A DNA stretch of 64,000 nt from the NCBI RefSeq assembly GCF_020882245.1, contig NC_083600.1, forward strand, positions 15,562,001 to 15,626,000, given 5' to 3'. This document shows, piece after piece, positions 51,360 through 62,229 of the stretch; positions within the stretch are counted from its first letter, which is position 1; every line of letters begins with the position of its first letter. A program made the translations under genes and the position numbers. Below the pieces are notes generated by a model. The model was not told the origin of the DNA, ran no database searches, and was given only the letters and a program-made list of their open reading frames with translations. The DNA is from Rhopalosiphum padi (taxonomy: Eukaryota > Arthropoda > Insecta > Hemiptera > Aphididae).

Positions 51360-52150
51360 AGAGGCTTAGGGTCTCGAGGACGCGACTGGGAATGTAATTT
51401 GAATTATTATGTAATAGGATAAATAGATACAGACGGTCGTGGCGGTATTCGCACCGCTCGAGATAGATCTCTCCGAGGAAACACGTAGGGAGGAGGGGGA
51501 GTGGTGACCGCAAACACGGTATAGTGCAACGAGGTATGAGCGGGGTGGAAGGAGGGGGGGGGGTCGAAAGAAGGCGCCAGACGGAGACCTTATATATAAG
51601 GACCGCCACTTCCACGCGGCGGCGGTGCGGCAGATTTGGATATATAATATTATACTACGCGTATACGGACGCGTTGTGGTGCGCTTGCCGCCGACGCCAC
51701 CGTTGCCGCGTGGGCGGATGACGCGAAAGGGTATCAACCGGGACAAAGGGGGTGGGGGGGACGGGTGGGTGTCGGGTTAATGGATTTCATACCGGTTGGC
51801 CCGGGTGGCGCGGCGGACAAAAGTCACGCGAACGTTTTGTTGGACGTATCACGTGATTACACCGTAAACCGACACTTTCGTTGATTAATAGCGGCCCGCG
51901 GCCCGGAATCAAGTTTGATTAACTTCCGTGACCGAGCACTTTGCTAACTTTGGAATCCGTTTCTCCGGCGGCGGCGGCGACACGAAATTAATGTAATAAA
52001 TTTCGACATCGAGTTAAATTGATTTACGCGAGCACCGCCACTATATAATAATAATAATACGTATATATTGTATATATATATATATTACACGCACCACAAC
52101 AACACTCGAACAACTCTCGTGTACACCACGCCTATTGTTGTGTGCGTGTG
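51360..52150. promoter_or_regulatory. strongest GC/CpG island in the window
   Basis: Holds GGAGGGGGGGGGG (51552-51563), a CGCGGCGGCGGTGCGG segment near 51616, a G-quadruplex motif (51748-51776), TCACGTGA (51849-51856, the E-box type bound by MITF/TFE and USF), GGCGGCGGCGGCG near 51967, and two TTGATTAA sites (51870s and 51910s) that fit Pbx/Hox-type factors. It is followed by a TATA-like element and the frame at 52232. Regulatory role is inference. Confidence 0.4.
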
Positions 52151-52155
52151 TATAT

Positions 52156-52163
52156 TATATAAG
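52156..52163 (+). promoter_or_regulatory. TATA-like element
   Basis: TATATAAG, 76 bases before the ATG at 52232 and immediately after the GC-rich island. AT-rich background makes chance matches common. Confidence 0.2.
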
Positions 52164-52231
52164 TATAATACTACCTCTGGTGTAGTGTGCGTGTACCCGC
52201 GATGCTGGATTATGCTGTAGGCGTTTGATAT

Positions 52232-52447
52232 ATGGCATTACGAGAAGATGCACCTTTGGTCCGAATTTCTAACGCGGACATTGCTGCCAGACACGATATT
52301 GTAATATGCAATACGTATATTTCGGTTACACCGTTACGGTACACAGCTAGTGGAAACGTTAACTTGTATATTATCCGACCGTTACTATATTCGACCGTTT
52401 ATACGGTTTCGGCGGTTTTTGAGTCTGAGAAAATAGTATGTAGGTAA
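52232..52447 (+). CDS. hypothetical first coding exon below a CpG-rich island (71 aa frame)
   Basis: ATG-started frame beginning MALREDAPLVRISNADIAAR, placed just 3' of the strongest GC/CpG island in the window. A TATATAAG element lies at 52156-52163, about 75 bases upstream, leaving room for a transcription start near 52185. A nine-codon upstream frame (52202-52228) ends three bases before the main ATG. Near the 3' end AG|GTAATC (GT at 52443-52444) could serve as a donor just before the in-frame TAA, so this may be a first exon rather than a whole gene. The later part is Val/Tyr/Ile-rich. No domain is recognised. Confidence 0.22.
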   Translation: MALREDAPLVRISNADIAARHDIVICNTYISVTPLRYTASGNVNLYIIRPLLYSTVYTVSAVFESEKIVCR

Positions 52448-52910
52448 TCTTATTTATAGTGTTTTAACAACATTAATTATCAAATTCACGAGCACTTACA
52501 AACTATTTTGTAGCAAAGGATAAAATCTTCAATTTGCATACCTATATAAGGTTCAACAGTTATTGAATATTGAGTACAATGTTCTTCATATAATATGTGT
52601 AGCTCATACTGGAACTAATAACTCTAAAATATGTACAGACATATATTTTATAGATATTTATAGTTTAAATTTGGTCAAAATTGCATATTTTAACTATAAA
52701 TATATTGTTTTATAATATTTAGAAACAAAATTTGCGGGGACTTGAAACTTGTACGTATATTTTTAATTTCACTATAAGTTCTCCATACAGTTTTAAAAAT
52801 AAAATGTTAAAATACTAATTATTTATACCACGGATTTATTTTCATTGTTCAACGTTATGTGCTTTTGGTTAAAAAATAATATCAATAATATAATATAGTA
52901 TACATATATA

Positions 52911-52965
52911 CGGTAAAACCTCGATTATCTGTATGGATCGGGACTAAGAGAGTGACCGATTAAAG
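52911..52965 (+). mobile_element. pogo/Tigger-like terminal repeat (solo)
   Basis: CGGTAAAACCTCGATTATCTG followed by GGATCGGGAC and GTGACCGATTAA resembles the termini of pogo/Tigger elements of the Tc1/mariner superfamily (CAGTAAAACCTCGATTATCCG type). It is preceded by TA, the expected target. No inverted copy was found downstream to 54 kb, so only one end remains. Confidence 0.5.
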
Positions 52966-53227
52966 AAAAAATACATTTTTATATTCATTAATTTTAATAT
53001 CATACGTAATAGATATCGATACACTATGATAAAATATTTTGAAAAAAATAGTTATTTCAGTTTGTTTTTATGCATCCCGAGATTTTTTCATAAATAAGTT
53101 TTTTATTTTTCTTAATAACTTTAAAATTAACTAATTGGCTTCATTTTGTTTCTATATAGTACCTAACTATTGATTTCAAATTTTACATAATATCCATTAC
53201 AATGATCTACTCGAAAACTACAATACT

Positions 53228-53388
53228 GTATAGCAGAATGAGACCCACTTGTCTACCATTCTACCTTTGATCCGATACTTTTGTTTAAACTTTGGTTTCT
53301 GTAGCTGACGTTGCTTTTGCCACGATGCGTTTTTCTGTCGTTTCTTGTTATCACGTTTGAAGGCAGTAAAAAAGGTCAAAAACTTTCA
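53228..53388 (-). other. basic minus-strand open frame without ATG start
   Basis: About 52 codons are open on the minus strand. The core is Lys/Gln/Arg-rich (FKRDNKKRQKNASWQKQRQL), followed by KPKFKQKYRIKG and RMVDKWVSFC. This charged composition is unusual for AT-rich chance frames, which here give Ile/Tyr/Asn/Phe. There is no start codon at the front and no clear splice sites. It could be a fragment of a decayed gene or transposon; the pogo/Tigger-like terminus at 52911 is about 300 bases away. Confidence 0.12.
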
Positions 53389-54179
53389 TTTGTCACCGAG
53401 GTATATTTACTATAGATTGGAAATTGAACATAAATTGACCTTAACAAGATGTATTTGAAACGTTGACGGTTTTTGGGTAAATTTAAAAATATACGTCAAC
53501 ATTTTAAATGTATATAATGTATTATGTACACCGTACAATTTGTTCATGACTTATATTCTCCTCTCGGATGATTGGTCACGATATTGCAATATTTAAAAAA
53601 TCTATAAAACAAGTAAAGTATGCATAGTATTTGGTGAAAATAAATGTATAGCAAATATTTAAATTGCTTTTAAAATAAAAACAAATAATAGTTTAGAGTA
53701 TCGATGATGTAACGAAACAAGTGACATTTTAATAACCATCTCAATAAGTAATAAAAAACTGTTTAAAAAAGTTGTATACAACTTTCTATAAAAGGAACAT
53801 AATATTTTCACCATAAAAAATAAATAAATAATATCACGAAATATAATATTTCTAATTTGACTTAAAAAGTTAAAATTAAATTCGAAATTAAAATAATTTT
53901 AACACGCCATTTAAATGCACAAATTATACATTAAATTTATCTTCAGTTTAAAAATATATAATGCACCCAGTTTTGATGTATATTTTAATTAAACATATAG
54001 TTTCATTATTTACGATAATATACGTCCGACATAGATTTTCATTGTTGTTAAAATGTTAATAGCACATAATATTGTAGGATACAATGAAATTGATAATTTT
54101 TAGATAATCTGTAATTGAGGTACCTAACCAAGTATGTTAAAATGTATTAGGTTGTTCGATTCACCATAATATAATAGCA

Positions 54180-54272
54180 ATGGGTCGCTCTAACCCTAAT
54201 GAATTTGAAGATGATTATACAGATAAATCTCATTCTTTCTACAATCCACTTGGAGAGGGTCAATTGGGTTGA
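54180..54272 (+). CDS. short acidic open frame or exon (30 aa)
   Basis: An ATG with a good context (G at -3, G at +4) opens a 30-codon frame with distinctly protein-like composition. It starts MGRSNPNEFEDDYTD and then runs through aromatic and Pro/Gly residues (SFYNPLGEG) before TGA. The frame is open upstream to a TAA at 54138-54140. An ATAATAG acceptor-like site sits just before the ATG. No clear donor was found before the stop; GTCAAT near 54258 and GTTGAT near 54267 are weak. The +1 frame continues open past the stop for about 20 codons, so a frameshifted retrocopy fragment is an alternative. I cannot name a family. Confidence 0.27.
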   Translation: MGRSNPNEFEDDYTDKSHSFYNPLGEGQLG

Positions 54273-55369
54273 TACGGCTTGTACGCATATAGCTATTAGT
54301 TTCAACATTCATTTATAACACACGGACAGTCGATAATATTATCTCGGAGAAAAAAAATTAAAGTAACAGATGTCCAGTGAGATGTATATTTAACGGGGAC
54401 ACCTATAAAATCGAATCAGTGATTTATATTTATTATTCGTTTACTATTCGATCGTCTTTAAGTGTTATAGATTTTCGAAAAAAATAAAAAATAAAAACTA
54501 TACACCTCGTAGCTATAGGAAACACGAATATCGATGTGTCATCATTATTATTGTATTGTATAATATTATGTCAACGTGCCGTTTAATCGTTTCTAAAAAA
54601 TTGTTGTAATAATAACAGTGGAAATCGATTACGATATGGCACCGACGAACACGACATATCGTTTAGCACAACTTTATAGGATCTTCAGCATTTTGTGGTT
54701 TGAGTGAACTATGTGTGTTGTATACGCAGGTACAATGAACAAAATATGTTAAAATAATGTAGTGGCATCGACCATGTTGCATACAAAGTTATTGAGGGTT
54801 GGCGTGACTAAAACGTACGTCGATTGTACTTTAAACCCGATACAGCTACGACACGATTATGATTATATTATATTATATTAACAGTTCCGTATTCGCCGAT
54901 ATAATAAACTTTATTAAATCAAGCATCGTATTACCAGCTCGTGTTATTCATATTATTATTTATCTTAAAAAACTAAAATAAATTACAATGCGTCCGACAT
55001 TTGAAATTATGCAATGTCGATCGTCATCTACTACAGCATCATTGTACGTACAAGTGTTCATACTATAATTTACTATTGTAAACGAATAGCAGAAATATGC
55101 TCATTAAATTTTTATTGTATAGTTTTTATTCTTCGAATTGAATGAATATAGTTAAGTATTCTGTTACACAGAAAAAGGGCAACATTTTTTTTTTACCGAT
55201 TTCTTTTTATAATATAAACGATATTTTTAATGTAATTGGGTAATATTTTTACTTTTGTGTGAGAAGAAAATAAAATAACAAACAAAGGGAATAAACGACT
55301 GTAAATAAAAATTTGTAACTAAAAAATAATTGCTACCTACTTAGACTTTGAGCACTCAATTAGAATTGT

Positions 55370-55558
55370 TTATTTAAAAATACTGCTACTTTTTCCTTCA
55401 AAGAACGTGTTTAACGCTTTGCCATTGTAAAGCAAATTTTCAGGAATTTTTAATTCATTAATTATGCAGTCTGGATTCGTTTGTTTTGCCATTGAAGTCG
55501 TGGACGAGATGAAAAGAATAAATAAAAATACAACAACCGATCGACGTACCCCAAACAT
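55370..55558 (-). CDS. small secreted peptide candidate (62 aa)
   Basis: Best coding candidate in the window. The frame starts at an ATG (55558-55556) and encodes 62 residues. Residues 1-7 (MFGVRRS) form a positively charged n-region, residues 8-21 (VVVFLFILFISSTT) a hydrophobic core, and residues 22-24 (SMA) fit the signal peptidase -3/-1 rule, with cleavage expected after A24. The mature part would be about 38 residues, polar, with a single Cys (C31) and several Lys/Glu. An AATAAA hexamer overlaps the stop. The frame is open 45 codons further upstream, but that part is hydrophobic and AT-driven, and a TTTTAG acceptor-like site lies about 10 bases before the ATG, so a 5'UTR intron is possible. 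I do not recognise the family. Aphid salivary effectors and bicycle proteins also begin with signal peptides, but no CYC motif or mini-exon series was seen here. It could be a first coding exon rather than a whole gene. Confidence 0.42.
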   Translation of the reverse strand: MFGVRRSVVVFLFILFISSTTSMAKQTNPDCIINELKIPENLLYNGKALNTFFEGKSSSIFK

Positions 55559-55699
55559 TTGAATAAAACTAAAACGGATAAAAATAAAGAAAACTGTTAT
55601 TAACTTCCACGTTACTTTATAAAACAACAAAAATCTGTATAATAATAAAATAACAATAATATAGTTTTCAGATAACAGCTGCGTGCCTACCACCGTCCA

Positions 55700-56640
55700 T
55701 CATAGGAGTTCTTTACGCCCGGCGGGACATGGTTCCAATGGCTTCACGTTAAACAATATTTAAAACCATCGTTATCAATATTATTCACACGTACATGCGC
55801 AGTGACAAAATCTCTGTCAAAATATTTTGTAGAATGCAAAATATCTGAAAATAATTGCTTGTTAGCCGATCGACTAGTGATGTAGGAATAACTAGTCTCT
55901 TCTCCGAAACATGTAAATAAAAAAATAAAATGATATCCTACAAATTTAGAATATTACAAATAACACAGTGTACATAGTAATCAGAAATCTCCACTCGAAA
56001 ATTAGCCCTTTCTTTAAATTACGAATTTCATTCCCATACCGTATACGTGCACGTGAAATACGTGTTGTATATATTATGTTATTTACATGGTAACCGCCGA
56101 TGATGATCGATGACCAGCTTTAGCTGTCATATTCGTAGATGACAAATACGTCGACTGTGGTTATGATCTCCCGAGGGTACACTGGAAAGTCGAATTCCTG
56201 AGGGGAGAGGCGACGAGGTCTGTTTCTGAGAAAACGATATTTCAATTCAAATAAGTTTTTTGTTATAATATGTCCGATATGTTTTTAACCTAACCTATGT
56301 AATAGTTTCATTTTATTTCACATCGTTACGGAGTTACCGATTTTGTTTCAGAAACGTTTTCTATTTGACTACGCATTATACATTTTTTAAAACGACTCAC
56401 TATATTGTGTCTATCTCATAGTGTGAAAATAAACAAACACAATTATTATTATTAGATTGTGTACAATATAAAGTATTGAAAGTTTTTTGTGTTTATTAAT
56501 ATTTAATTTATGTCAAACCTATGTCGAACAATAAAAAAATTATAACAAATAAACACAAATAATAAAAATAAACTTTTTATATAGCGACAACACAATTTTA
56601 TGGCTCGAAGACGCCAAGGTATGATGTATTCTGTTATAAT
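55700..56640. other. AT-rich DNA with a short balanced segment
   Basis: 56090-56230 has mixed composition (GATGATGATCGATGACCAGC, GAGGGGAGAGGCGACGAGG) but stops in all frames. No feature assigned. Confidence 0.45.
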
Positions 56641-56689
56641 ATATTATATTATTATTATAGAACGTACATAATACGGCGATATTATGGAT

Positions 56690-56850
56690 GGCGATCAAAC
56701 ACCGCAGGTAAAACGTTTTAATCAGCTCGCGCCCAAGTCCACTACGCTGTCGCGACGGCAGAGCTCATCCGTCTTGTAAACGCCGCAGGTACACATCATA
56801 ATCTTTGGGCGTCCGTAATTGATTGGGGTCCAAGACGCGTTGGTTTGTGT

Positions 56851-56885
<35 letters not shown>

Positions 56886-57250
56886 TACACGCACACATAC
56901 ATACTTACATATATACATACACCTTATATTGTATTAAAGCTTTACTCTGTCCGTGGCCCTGTGCCGGAGGTCGATTTCTGCGAAAAGCCTGGAAGGGAGC
57001 GGGGCCGGAAGTCCTCTATCCGTCCAGTCTGTTGCCTGTTAGTCGCGTATATTATACGCACCGAAATGTATACATATATTTATATATTGTGTGTGTTTGC
57101 ACGCGCCGTTTGCGAAAGAAAATTTGTAACGGAAGCGCGTTAACCTCCCGGCGTATTGCGTCGGCGGTGCGGAAACGTCGAGATCTTTTCCAAGAAATGA
57201 TTCGAGGGATCGCGGTGGCGGCCGTCCTATCGATTCGACTCATTCGAATT
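56690..57250. other. GC-rich block after CA repeat
   Basis: Two plus-strand frames run through the CA repeat into GC-rich DNA and look like translated repeat at their start. ACACCGCAG|GTAAAA (56706) and AACGCCGCAG|GTACAC (56789) are two similar donor-like sites about 80 bases apart. A short ATG frame (MDGDQTPQ, 56684-56707) ends at the first. No gene call. Confidence 0.3.
56850..56922. repeat. (AC)n microsatellite with degenerate tail
   Basis: Thirteen AC units, then ATAC/CATAC variants. Creates false Thr-His frames in two phases. Confidence 0.96.
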
Positions 57251-57254
57251 TAAT

Positions 57255-60200
57255 ATGTGAAACTGCGTCTTATACCTAACCTTACATACCATACTCGCGT
57301 ATATTGTGTGTATGCTTGTCGTGTAATTAAAAACCATCGGCATATATCCATAATAATATATTAAATATAGTATATTTCGTACTCGATAAGTAATATAATT
57401 ATATAATAGTTGTGAATTTTGAATAATCGTTTCTTCACGACATTGGAATCAATAGTTTACGACGTTTCCGAATAAATGAATGCGAGGAAAATAAATGCGA
57501 AATAATAAATAAAATAAACATAATAAAAACAATATTTAAAGTTGAATACGTGTTTAGACGTTACATAGAAATTTGACTCTTTGGCAATAGGTTTTATTAA
57601 TACCGTAGACTACTGTAAAGTTCGAAATAAGTTAATAACACAAAATCATTTTTTCTTTGTTCAACATAGTCGTGTGTGGATGTTTTTTTTTTGTGTACAC
57701 TAAATTATATAAAAAAAACAACTCTAAAAACTCGCGTCTCGAAAAAATGTAGTCAATTTTTCCTCGTAGGTATTATCGGTTCATAAATTTAATGTGCAAC
57801 AGTCGTGTTCATGGAATTCAAAGTATAACAATAATGACGTTATAATAATTAAAATAATATTATATTTTTTGTCTTTTCTTTCTGTCACCTGCACAAAACC
57901 AACCACAGTAAGACGTCATTACCATCCATAGGCTATTTCGGTTGTCGACCGCGACATATTAACTCGTATAATAACGGGACGAATAATATTATTATTACTA
58001 TTGCCACTGTGCCGTTGCTTACCACCGACAAAATAACGTAACAAAATATTTATATTTAAAAATATAACACTGAGGGTTTGGTGAATTTCCATTTAAATTG
58101 CACGCACACTGGGTCGCCCACACATACGACGGTACTGCAAGAAAAATTCTCCGTGCCAGTTAACCGACGCGAAATACGATGAGTATTTTTTCAATTACCT
58201 TTTGATAATAAATTCAATATACGCAGACGGTACATTACATAAATATATATAAATACATTATTGTATGCAATAACAATAATATTATTTAATACGTGGTATA
58301 TAATATGTGCACACCAAAACGTGTGTATACGTTTATTTCAAGACGTTTCCAAAATCGTCTTTATGCACGAGCAACGACCTACGTATTTTAATAAAATGAT
58401 ACTTCACATATGATAAGTGTGACGGAATATGATATACTAAGTACGCGTGAGTGTTAATACTTAAAAATAAAATATAATTTTTTTTTCTGATAAGTATATT
58501 TTTTAGTCTTTCAGGTTTTAACTTACGATTTATCGAGAATAATCGAAAAAAATAAACATGAAAAAACAGTTATTTTATAATGGGAACAAGTTTTTGATAA
58601 AATTTATTTTATTATTTTATTATAATTAAAAAATGAATAACTGTAGAAACTTGAAATTTTCAAAAATATTTCGACTCTTTTTAAGTTATGTATAGACAAA
58701 AAATATATTTAAATGATTTAATTTTTTTATGTCAATAAACAAATGTTTGCTTGGTAAAAAACAACTTTCTATTAAATTATAAGTTTTATTAAAAAACCAA
58801 TGATTAGTGTAATTACTTGAAAATTTGAAAATTTCTAAATGCACATAATGTAAGACACAACTAAATACATGACTGAAAGAGCTGTAATTAAATGCATAAT
58901 TATTTTTATTTTATAACGTTGTTAATTTATTTTTACCGCCTTGTTAACTCACTGTTAAGTTTATATTAAATAAACATAACTTCTACGAAATGAGACAAAT
59001 TCATTTTCTAAGCAAGAAAGAGTAGTTATATAAACTAAAAATTAAATTATTATTTTTAGCTTCACAAACAACCGGATCTTAAAGAATGGATCATAATTCT
59101 GAATAAACGGCTAATCAGTGTTTAATATATTTTCAACAGAAATAGGTTTATTTAATTATACATAATGTAATCGTTTCTCTGCGTAATTTAAAATATATTT
59201 AGTAAATTTAAATGTTGCGCACAAGTGAAAATAAAAATTCAAAATTCAAATTTAGTTATTTCAGAAACTTTGGCAAAAATTAAGTAGTATAGCAATTAAC
59301 ATTTATTGTTCACCTACAAAATAGATTTTTTAAAAGCACTTAATTCAAGTTTTTTAGCAGTCTGACACAACTCTAATAAATGACTAAGCTAATTTTATTC
59401 AAAATGTCTGTAGACACTTAATTATAATTCGTAACGTGTATTTGTTTATTTACGCCGTCGTTATACCAAAGCGAGTTATATGCGCAGGTACGTATGCATA
59501 AACTTCAGACTTGTATTTTTTTTAAAAATAAAGAGAGAGAAGACATATAATTATTTATAATAGTTAATAATGCTGTTGATGGATTTGATTGAAAACTAGA
59601 CATCTTATTAAATACCATTTGAGTGATGGTACTATACTATACCATATATAACATGTACGTGAAAATTAAAACTAAAACAATACATAGAACACTGAGTTAG
59701 CCTAATTTATAGAGATAAAATAAATTTAATTCTTAAATAGTCAAAATAACATTTGAAAAATAATTGTTATACCTAAGGTATGATTCCCATTCAGATATAA
59801 AATATATTAACAGTATACTAAAATTACATTTATAGTTATTGTATAATTTTTCAAATTAACCCAAATCGAAACCAGTGTATATTATATGCAATTATTGCAA
59901 ACAGATTCTGAATAACTGAATCTACAAAATATAGAAGTGTGAAATCGATTTTTGGAAAGATAAAATAAAATAGTTAAAATAAAATTTAATTTTGAAAATA
60001 CCACTGTCTTTCTGTCAAATATAATATTGTAATTGTCAGGCTGATTATGTAATATTAAAAAATTTCCAATTAACAAAAACTCCTTTTGGGATTTATAATA
60101 TTATAATGCAGTTTTAACTGTGTAATTTTACCATCGCTAACTAATGACTTTATATATACGTGTGTCATGGTACAAGACGTGTTAATTATATTGTCATTTT

Positions 60201-61995
60201 TGTGGAATTTGAAGAAAAAACTTAAAAATGTTTCCCAAACCATCCTGTGCCTTATTACGTATACGGAAATTACATCAATAAAAAACAAATCGAAATAATT
60301 ATTCCCGTTCCCCGCACACATAAACAGATTATAATATAATATAAAAAATGTACATTAACATGTGATAATAGCTACCGTAGACATGAAACCCCATGTAAAC
60401 GCGATCGAAATAGCCTATAATATATTATTATTTCATTTTCATAAAACGGTAGTTTTTTGAAACATGTTACAAATTTCCTGTAGTGGGCCAACTCGTTTTA
60501 CATATTTTATTAATCATTGCTGAATAAAACAAATTTATCTACCTGCATTTTTGTATACATTATTATATTGTAATACTATAATACACTGACACGCGCTTGT
60601 ATTTATAAATATTTATAATTGCACATTTTTCCAATTGTTCTGCTTAATAAATTAAAAAAGTGCATAATCATAAATGTATTATTCATAATTATTAAGCTCA
60701 TATAAGCCGTATTGTTTCACGGCTATACAGTGGTTAATGATTATACACAACGAACCACACAGATTTGTATATACAAGTATCCGGGTTGGAAATTTTATGA
60801 AATGTATGGAATATACAGGTTATTATGTATTTTATTTTTATTCAGGATTTAAATTTTATATGATGCTAGCATTTTAAATGTTGTTTTAAATTTGTACATA
60901 TAATTAATTATTAAATAATAATTATGTTTTACTTGAGATATTAATATATATTATTAACCAATTATTGTGTGAAGCTAACCGAAATACACACTTGAAATTA
61001 TATTTGAATACATTTTTTTAGAAAATATAAACAATACATTAGGTTTATTTATTACCTGATTATAGCATAAAATAAATAAGGTCCATATTTTTATGGTTAA
61101 AATTTTAAAAACATACTTGTGAAGAATATACAGTAAAAAAAATATTTACAATCATTTATACATATATTATGATCTGAATTATCAGATTATATTCAAAAAC
61201 AATATTTAAGTTTAAAATTACTTAAAATAAAATATTAAATGTGAATTATTAGTACTTGAAAATATATTATCTATGGTAAAATAATTGTATGCTACTACTT
61301 TTATTTAACCTTATAATATAGTATTATTAAGTTAAACAAATAATAATAATAATATAAATATATCTTAATAAAACTTTCCGATAACTATGATATTGAAAAA
61401 AAATTATAAAATTATAATTTTTCAATTGCTTTATAATTGGAACATATAATAATGTAAGTGTACCTAATAGTGTAATATTATACGAGTAAGGACGTCAAAC
61501 ATAATAATATGCTAATAACTCTGTCGTACACGTATATCGAGAATAGCGCTGTGAATTCGCATTCCAGTCTCGTTGAAACCAATACAATTTTAGTAATCGA
61601 TTTAATGTACTAACTCATAGTTTAAAAATCGTAAATCAAGTTACTATATTGGATAAAAAATATATACCTATACGTAACGATCAGAGTTTTATCTTAGTAT
61701 ACATAGCACGAATAGATTACGTAAGTAAAACGTGAAATTAGATTCAAGTTAAAATAAAAGTTCTTTTCTTATGAGAAGCGTGACGATTCGCTGCTGCAGG
61801 CTATTAGGTTTAAAATTTAAATTCGCGCAATGCTTAATTCGTTGATTTGAAATTATTATAAAGTATGCAAAAGTGTTGGAAATGGGACACTCTAAAGAGG
61901 CGGTATTTTAAATAAAAGATCAATAACAAATATCCGTGTGTATATCGTTTGTAATGTAATCATATGATAATAATTATTATATAAGACAACCTAAA
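57255..61995. other. AT-rich DNA, no gene seen
   Basis: Long A/T-dominated stretch; minor CpG-rich piece at 58090-58180. Frames are short and Ile/Asn/Phe-rich. Confidence 0.6.
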
Positions 61996-61998
61996 AAC

Positions 61999-62226
61999 AT
62001 GACGTTCGAAAAATTAAGTCAGCAGTTGGAGATTGAATTGTTGGCTGCTAAAGGCTAAAATAACTTTAACCATAGAATACAAGAAAAAATTAAACACAAT
62101 AAATCATACTGCTGCAGGGAAACTTTGTGTTCATCTTAAACATGGTTCACGACAAATTTTAATAACCATAATGCTTTCTATTGCATACATAATATATTAT
62201 ACTACATGTATCGTTCGCTATAATTA
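61999..62226 (+). pseudogene. possible frame-broken coding remnant
   Basis: The ATG at 61999 (AAAAACATG) opens a 19-codon frame, MTFEKLSQQLEIELLAAKG, which looks like a helical protein start and ends in TAA. The frame 1 base out of phase is open from about 62033 to 62226 and includes KITLTIEYKKKLNTINH and a following Gly/Cys/His region. Two protein-like frames abutting in different phases suggest a single decayed coding sequence with a small indel. Chance is equally possible in such short frames. Parent gene not identified. Confidence 0.17.
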
Positions 62227-62229
62227 AGT

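Noticed and set aside
51289..51746. 108- and 126-codon minus-strand frames
   Set aside because: Overlap each other in a GC-rich island with poly-Pro from C-runs; no start or splice support.
56819..57253. 144- and 106-codon overlapping plus frames
   Set aside because: Begin in the CA repeat; two phases are open over the same GC-rich block, as expected from low stop frequency.
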